NCBI GenBank assembly: GCA_949001935.1
Contig: CARJLX010000001.1
Location: 372,001 to 436,000 of the forward strand
From: an uncultured Eubacteriales bacterium
GTDB taxonomy: Bacteria; Bacillota; Clostridia; Christensenellales; UBA1242
DNA length: 64,000 nucleotides
Reading direction: 5' to 3'
Below are positions 59,639 through 64,000 of the stretch, one piece after another. Position 1 is the first letter of the stretch, and each line of letters starts with the position of its first letter. The notes under the pieces were generated by a model. That model was not told the origin of the DNA. It saw only the letters and a list, made by a program, of their open reading frames with translations, and searched no databases. The position numbers and the translations under genes are program-made.

Positions 59639-59750
59639 TTTTAGGTCGTCGCGGAGCGCCGTCCGGAGCAAAATCATAGATTTTACTCGGCTTGGGCTAA
59701 AAACTTGCTACAGGCAACTTTTCTTTACGTGTTACCCCACCGGCACCATT
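59639..59750 (+). repeat. tRNA-end-associated repeat, copy 2 (after tRNA-Leu CAA)
   Basis: This block is related to 4461..4571 (TTTTAGGT; GGCTAAAAACTTG at 59695..59707; GGCA, T-rich, ACG). It ends with CCACCGGCACCATT (59737..59750), an exact 14-nt copy of the 3' end of the adjacent tRNA and two further bases (59571..59584). A GC-rich start (about 59644..59670) stands out in this AT-rich DNA. No gene is seen between the tRNA and trpS. Confidence 0.65.
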
Positions 59751-59790
59751 AAAAAAAACACCTACTAATTTTTGTACAATTAAGAATTTT

Positions 59791-59818
59791 AAAAAAGCCT
59801 AGCAAAATGCTAGGTTTA
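59791..59818 (-). terminator. Terminator of trpS
   Basis: CCTAGCA and TGCTAGG arms with a 3-nt loop and a T run on the minus strand lie about 30 bp after the trpS stop. Confidence 0.75.
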
Positions 59819-59846
59819 TTTTATATTTAATAATTGCAAAAGTAAA

Positions 59847-60839
59847 TTATTTCACACCGATATTTTTCAAAACCTTTTCATAAGTCTGCAAGGCAACTTT
59901 ACGGGCTTTTTCTGCACCCGTTCTCAAAATTTCATCAACTTCTTCTTTGTGCGACATATAATAATTAAATTTATCACGCATTGGTGAAAGTTTTGCATTA
60001 ACTACACGGAAAAGCTCTTTTTTTGCATCTCCCCAACCCATGCCTGTTTTGAGGTCATTCACATATTTTTGATAATCTTCATCACTGGCAAAAATTTTAT
60101 AAAGTGTTGCAAGAGTACAATCTGGATCTTTAGGCTCTCCTGGTAAACGACTATCTGTGATAATTTTATTGATAGATTTTTGTAGCGTTTTTTCGTCAGT
60201 AAAAAGTTGAATTTGATTGTTATAACTCTTGCTCATCTTTCTACCATCCAATCCAACAAGTGTGCATGTGTCCTTTTCAATATATTCTTCTGGCATAACA
60301 AAAGTTTTGCCATATTTTTTATTAAAACTTTCTGCAATATCACGAGCAATCTCGATATGTTGTTTTTGATCTAATCCAACAGGAACAAGATTTGCATCAA
60401 ATAATAAAATATCTGCTGACATCAAAATAGGATAATTATATAAACCCATATTCACACCGCTATCAACGTCAACCCCATTTGCTATATTTTCTTCAACCTT
60501 AGCTTTATATGCATGAGCCCTGTTCATTAACCCCTTTGGCGTCACATTAGAAAGTATCCAATTTAAATGAAAAATCTCAGGCACATCAGTTTGACGATAA
60601 AAAACAACCTTGTTTGGGTCAAGACCACACGCAAGCCATGTGCAGGCAATATTATATGAATATTCTTTCATTTCCTCAGCAGATTTTAAGGTTGTTAATG
60701 CATGATTGTCAGCAATAAAATAAAAATATTCAAATTCGGCACTTTGACTTAATTCAATAGCAGGTTTGATAGCACCAAAATAATTGCCTAGATGTGCATA
60801 GCCAGTTGGTTTAATACCAGTTAAAATTCTCTTTTTCAT
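59847..60839 (-). CDS. trpS: Tryptophan--tRNA ligase
   Basis: This 330-residue class I synthetase has the HIGH-type motif GYAHLGNYFGAI and the KMSKS motif GRKMSKSYNNQI. GVDVDSGVNMGLYNYPILMS is the Trp-pocket region. An AAGGAG ribosome site precedes the ATG. Only about 80 bp lie upstream and no T-box is visible, so regulation differs from pheST. Confidence 0.96.
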   Translation of the reverse strand: MKKRILTGIKPTGYAHLGNYFGAIKPAIELSQSAEFEYFYFIADNHALTTLKSAEEMKEYSYNIACTWLACGLDPNKVVFYRQTDVPEIFHLNWILSNVTPKGLMNRAHAYKAKVEENIANGVDVDSGVNMGLYNYPILMSADILLFDANLVPVGLDQKQHIEIARDIAESFNKKYGKTFVMPEEYIEKDTCTLVGLDGRKMSKSYNNQIQLFTDEKTLQKSINKIITDSRLPGEPKDPDCTLATLYKIFASDEDYQKYVNDLKTGMGWGDAKKELFRVVNAKLSPMRDKFNYYMSHKEEVDEILRTGAEKARKVALQTYEKVLKNIGVK

Positions 60840-60896
60840 TAAAAACTCCTTAAAACTTTTATATCACCAAATTATTAAAAAGTCAAATAAAAGTGT

Positions 60897-60921
60897 AAAA
60901 AAGGTGTTTTTTCACACCTTA
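60897..60921 (-). terminator. Terminator overlapping the stop of the 60919 gene
   Basis: AAGGTG and CACCTT arms are followed on the minus strand by a run of Ts. Confidence 0.7.
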
Positions 60922-61656
60922 AACTTGAGAATTTCCAATCAGCTCAAAATTAACAGTTAAATTATAACCATTCTCTGGAAAAGTTAAATAAATAAACCCG
61001 TTGCTCTCAGCTGAAAGCATGTAGTTATTAAGTTCTCTTTCAAGCTTAACGCCTTCTGGAACAATAATATTAATTTCCTTGTAATTAAATGGAATAGTTT
61101 TTGCCATGTTAACAAATAGTTCTAATACAAATATAGCATTTTTATCTATATAAAGTATTTCATTTTCAAATTTACAATTTTGAACTGGAGTTATTGTATA
61201 ATACAAAGATTTTATCACAATATCTGGTTCGTCACTTAATCCCGGAATTATTTCACCATTTCCACTTTCATTATTATCGTTATTAGAATTTGTGTTATCA
61301 TTGTTTTCTTTTTCAATAACTTTTATTTGAGCAAATGCCGCAAAACTAGATTCACCATATATAACTGTTGCATTTAATAATGTGACACCTACCTTCTTAG
61401 CAATTACTAGATTATTATTTACAACTGCAATATTTTCGTCAGTAATTGAAAATTTCACAGTTGCATTATTTACACTCAAATTATACTTTATTGCACACTC
61501 ATTATCAACTTCAACAACAATATCTTCAATTTGAATTGGAACAATACTACTGCCATTTGTTGGTTTGAATGTAAAATAAAAGATAAGTGTTAAAACACCA
61601 GCAAAAACTATAATCAAACTGCATAATGCCGTCAATAATTTGTGCAACTTTGTCAT
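60919..61656 (-). CDS. Membrane-anchored protein with a bacterial Ig-like domain
   Basis: This 245-residue protein has one N-terminal membrane helix (about 8-30). A Big_2-like segment follows (about 38-112, IVPIQIEDIVVEVDNECAI; later FSITDENIAVVNNNLVIAKK). Next are an Asn-rich linker (NNDNTNSNNDNNESGNG) and a C-terminal beta-rich part. It is probably outside the membrane. TAAAAT lies six bases before the ATG and there is no ribosome site, so it may be leaderless. Confidence 0.65.
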   Translation of the reverse strand: MTKLHKLLTALCSLIIVFAGVLTLIFYFTFKPTNGSSIVPIQIEDIVVEVDNECAIKYNLSVNNATVKFSITDENIAVVNNNLVIAKKVGVTLLNATVIYGESSFAAFAQIKVIEKENNDNTNSNNDNNESGNGEIIPGLSDEPDIVIKSLYYTITPVQNCKFENEILYIDKNAIFVLELFVNMAKTIPFNYKEINIIVPEGVKLERELNNYMLSAESNGFIYLTFPENGYNLTVNFELIGNSQV

Positions 61657-61767
61657 GGTTATATTTTAGTCGAAAAAGGTCGACAAAGTAAAGCAAAATA
61701 ATTAATTTTTAGCATCCATTTGCAAAAATTTTCTAAAACGCCTTAAAACTTTACAAAGTTGCGTATT

Positions 61768-62436
61768 TTAAATTATTGTACCTGTTCCACCCTTGAAATA
61801 AACGCTTGGCACTTTTCCAATAATCATACTTTCGCAAACAACAACTTCAAGTGCAGTAGTAAAATTACGCGTGCTTGAAGGCAAAATCATGCCAACATTG
61901 GCAGATATTTTAAAGTTAAGTGTATGTCGAGTTTGATTTATTCCTGCATTTTCAAATTTAGAATTAAACTCTGTATTAACCGTTCCCACAGGTACAAGTT
62001 TAAGGTCAATCATAGGTCCAAGCCCAAACAAAAATGGAATGCCAGTAAAAGTTCCTAATGCAATTTGAATACCTTCTTTACCCAACCCATCCATCTCAAG
62101 TTGAACAAGCTCTGTCACCCTTCTAACAAGTTTGTTTATCTCAATTGTGTCGGTCTGAATCAAAGAAATTTCATTTTCCTTGGTATACGAAATATGAACA
62201 AGGTCATCGTAAGTTAAATTCTTTTCATTCATAGCTATAGAAACAGACTGCGAAATGCAAGTTGTTGAAAGAGATCGTATTTTCTCTTCGCTAAGAGAAC
62301 ATATGATTGGACTTACAACATAAAAGTAATAAAAAATAAAAGCCAAAATTAAAGCAACTATCACAACAACTGCAATCTTAAATTTTGACTTTCTACTTCT
62401 CTTCTTTTTTTTGTATTTACATGCATTTTGATACAT
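61768..62436 (-). CDS. yunB: Sporulation protein YunB
   Basis: This 222-residue protein has a basic N-terminus (KYKKKKRSRKSKFK), one membrane helix (about 22-42) and the YunB extracytoplasmic domain: GIQIALGTFTGIPFLFGLGP, then PVGTVNTEFNSKFENAGINQ and TRHTLNFKI. YunB is made in the mother cell under sigma-E in Bacillus and is needed for normal spores. It lies next to the spoVA genes and supports a spore-forming host. Confidence 0.93.
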   Translation of the reverse strand: MYQNACKYKKKKRSRKSKFKIAVVVIVALILAFIFYYFYVVSPIICSLSEEKIRSLSTTCISQSVSIAMNEKNLTYDDLVHISYTKENEISLIQTDTIEINKLVRRVTELVQLEMDGLGKEGIQIALGTFTGIPFLFGLGPMIDLKLVPVGTVNTEFNSKFENAGINQTRHTLNFKISANVGMILPSSTRNFTTALEVVVCESMIIGKVPSVYFKGGTGTII

Positions 62437-62533
62437 ATATAAATATATATGTTAAAATATCGAATTGCTTTACAATATTTTTAATTTTTGTATATTTTGT
62501 ACCTATTATGCAATGCATAATACTAAATATAGT

Positions 62534-62890
62534 TTAATTTTTAGTTCTACTTCTAAAAATTAGAGCAAATATAAAGGCAAAAAATACCGCTGCTGCAATA
62601 CCTCCTGCTGTAGCTTCTAGCCCGCCAGTAAATATTCCAATAACACCTCTAGACTTAACCGCACCTATCACGCCTTTAGCAAGCGAAGCACCAAAACCTA
62701 TAATAGGAACATTTATTCCCGCTCTTGCAAATCCAGAGATATAATCATATACTCCTATCGCCTGTAAAAATACACCCACAAGTTCAAAAAGAACTAAAAT
62801 TCTAGCAGAAGTAATATTTGTTTTTATGATAAGAATTTCACCTATCATACATATAGCCCCGCCTATAAGAAAAACCCATAAATAATACAT
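62534..62890 (-). CDS. spoVAE: Stage V sporulation protein AE
   Basis: This 118-residue polytopic protein of the SpoVA dipicolinate channel set has LIGGAICMIGEILI, GFARAGINVPIIGFGASLAK and GGLEATAGGIAAAVFFAFIF, all family hallmarks. Its ATG overlaps the spoVAD stop (TAATG). SpoVA proteins move Ca-dipicolinate into the spore and release it in germination; forespore sigma-G control is expected. Confidence 0.95.
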   Translation of the reverse strand: MYYLWVFLIGGAICMIGEILIIKTNITSARILVLFELVGVFLQAIGVYDYISGFARAGINVPIIGFGASLAKGVIGAVKSRGVIGIFTGGLEATAGGIAAAVFFAFIFALIFRSRTKN

Positions 62891-63894
62891 TATTTTTTCA
62901 CCCCCTCAACGACTACAGCATGGCAAACTCCAGGGATTGTATCTCCTTGTTGTGTTGCTGTTGTCGAAAGCAAAGCGCCTGTTGGCATAAATAAAACTCG
63001 CTTATATTCACCTTCTCTTAATTTTTTCATAATAAAAGAATTAAATACTGTTGCACTACATCCACATCCTGAACCACCGCATAAAGTTGCCTGTTCACGG
63101 GTGAAATACATTTGCCCACAATCATTATAATTTAATCCAAGCTTAATACCTTTATCTTCCATCAAATCTATCAATATTTCGCTTCCAAGTTTTCCAAGAT
63201 CTCCAGTCACTATAAGGTCGTAATCGTCTGGGGTTGTTTTTGTGTCGCGAAAATGAGAAAGCATGGTATCCATTGCTGCTGGTGCCATTGCAGCCCCCAT
63301 ATCGTTAACATCATTAACTCCCCAATCTATAACCTTGCCAAATGTTGCACTTGCAATAGTAGGCCCTATACCCTTTTTAGAAAGCACACATGCACCCGCA
63401 CCAGTCACAGTCCATTGTGATGTTGGAGGCCGCTGATTTCCCAGTTCAAGAGGAAACCTGAATTGTCGTTCGGCTGTTGAAAAGTGTGAAGCAGTCGAAC
63501 ATACAATATTGTCAAAATGTCCCCCTTCTATTAAACTTGCACCAATTGCTAAACTTTCACTCATTGTCGAACAAGCCCCAAACAAACCAAGATATGCAAA
63601 GTTAAATTGTCTTGCAGCATAGGAAGAACTTATAATTTGATTTAATAAGTCACCTCCAAGCATCAAATCAACACTTGAGGGTTTGATTTTTGCCGACTGA
63701 ATAGCACCTGTTATTGCTTGTTCAATCATTTTACGCTCTGCTTTTTCATAACTGTCCTCACCAAAGCTATCGTCTTTCATAATATAGTCAAAATACTTAC
63801 CAAAATTCCCTTCGCCTTCCTTTGGCCCTACAATTGAATAACTGCCAGTTATAATAGGTTTATTTTTAAATATAACAGTTTGCATATTTGCCAT
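62890..63894 (-). CDS. spoVAD: Stage V sporulation protein AD
   Basis: This 334-residue protein has a thiolase/KAS-like fold without known enzyme activity. It keeps GACSTMSESLAIGASLIEGG, NIVCSTASHFSTAERQFRFP and GGSGCGCSA. SpoVAD binds dipicolinic acid on the SpoVA channel. AAGGAGAAAAT precedes the ATG, and it is coupled to spoVAE downstream and spoVAC upstream. Confidence 0.97.
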   Translation of the reverse strand: MANMQTVIFKNKPIITGSYSIVGPKEGEGNFGKYFDYIMKDDSFGEDSYEKAERKMIEQAITGAIQSAKIKPSSVDLMLGGDLLNQIISSSYAARQFNFAYLGLFGACSTMSESLAIGASLIEGGHFDNIVCSTASHFSTAERQFRFPLELGNQRPPTSQWTVTGAGACVLSKKGIGPTIASATFGKVIDWGVNDVNDMGAAMAPAAMDTMLSHFRDTKTTPDDYDLIVTGDLGKLGSEILIDLMEDKGIKLGLNYNDCGQMYFTREQATLCGGSGCGCSATVFNSFIMKKLREGEYKRVLFMPTGALLSTTATQQGDTIPGVCHAVVVEGVKK

Positions 63895-63903
63895 ATTTTC
63901 TCC

Positions 63904-64000
63904 TTAAATAAAAATATAAATTAGCCCAACAAGCATACTAGCAACAATTCCAAATACAATAACTGGGCCTGCTATTGTGAACATTTTGACGCAAATTCCA
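63904..64000 (-). CDS. spoVAC: Stage V sporulation protein AC, C-terminal end (partial)
   Basis: The last 32 codons are seen, ending GICVKMFTIAGPVIVFGIVA followed by SMLVGLIYIFI and a stop. This is the final membrane helix typical of SpoVAC. It lies 9 bp before the spoVAD start. SpoVAC forms a mechanosensitive dipicolinate channel. The 5' part is beyond the window. Confidence 0.85.
   Translation of the reverse strand, partial: GICVKMFTIAGPVIVFGIVASMLVGLIYIFI

Noticed and set aside
59847..60918. T-box upstream of trpS
   Set aside because: The upstream gap is about 80 bp and has no T-box core sequence.
1..64000. CRISPR arrays, insertion sequences, rRNA genes, replication origin
   Set aside because: No regularly spaced repeats, transposase frames, rRNA segments or DnaA-box clusters were seen.

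Overview
The window is chromosomal DNA of an AT-rich, low-GC, endospore-forming member of the Bacillota, probably an uncultured gut-type Clostridia lineage. This rests on the AT-rich base use, strong AGGAGG-type ribosome sites, a T-box in front of pheST, and the sporulation genes yunB and spoVAC-D-E at the right end. Gene neighbourhoods are Bacillota-like: rpsO-pnp, tig-clpP-clpX and recJ-rel-hemZ. Placement below class level is a guess. Most genes lie on the minus strand.

Layout. 1..2784: pheT (partial) and pheS with a T-box leader. 2834..4878: a pseudouridine synthase, a small membrane protein, tRNA-Leu(AAG), an odd tRNA-end repeat and a ferritin-like gene. 5051..8328: clpX, clpP, tig. 8447..12129: small membrane genes, gap, rpiB, a phosphatase and rsfS. 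12223..13624: two plus-strand genes of unknown function. 13702..20379: yhbY, obgE, nth, lysS, pnp, rpsO. 20609..23735: a large GLUG-repeat surface protein. 23815..32599: hemZ, rel, recJ, a lytic transglycosylase, a DivIVA-like protein, a membrane protein and lgt. 32642..35033: a second GLUG protein, frameshifted. 35079..38412: a Rho-like protein without a P-loop, a metal permease and a 17-residue-repeat protein. 38583..44907: a MarR-controlled cluster of three ABC exporter genes. 44990..49412: an LRR protein, a membrane protein, valS and a small membrane protein. 49541..50548: a solitary substrate-binding lipoprotein. 50599..55704: a third GLUG protein and a C-terminally anchored relative. 55805..58702: an orphan phage-type terminase, an SH3-like membrane protein and a sigma-like HTH protein. 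58914..60839: a lipoprotein, tRNA-Leu(CAA) with a second tRNA-end repeat, and trpS. 60919..64000: an Ig-like protein, yunB and spoVAE-D-C.

The most striking result is a phase-variation system for the GLUG surface proteins, built on poly-G tracts. In two genes the tract (G9 and G10) is part of the spacer between near-consensus -35 and -10 boxes, so slippage would change promoter spacing (16 and 17 bp here). In the third gene a G8 tract lies just after the signal peptide and puts the gene out of frame. Seven or ten Gs would restore one open frame that joins the signal peptide to the GLUG repeats. The window therefore appears to hold one gene caught OFF and two with tunable promoters.

Other unusual items: a group of genes whose start codon lies exactly six bases after the -10 box with no ribosome site (leaderless mRNAs); both tRNA-Leu genes followed by a related block that ends in a copy of that tRNA's own 3' end; a Rel enzyme with a ruined hydrolase site; a lysS ribosome site buried in an 18-bp hairpin; and a lone terminase gene.
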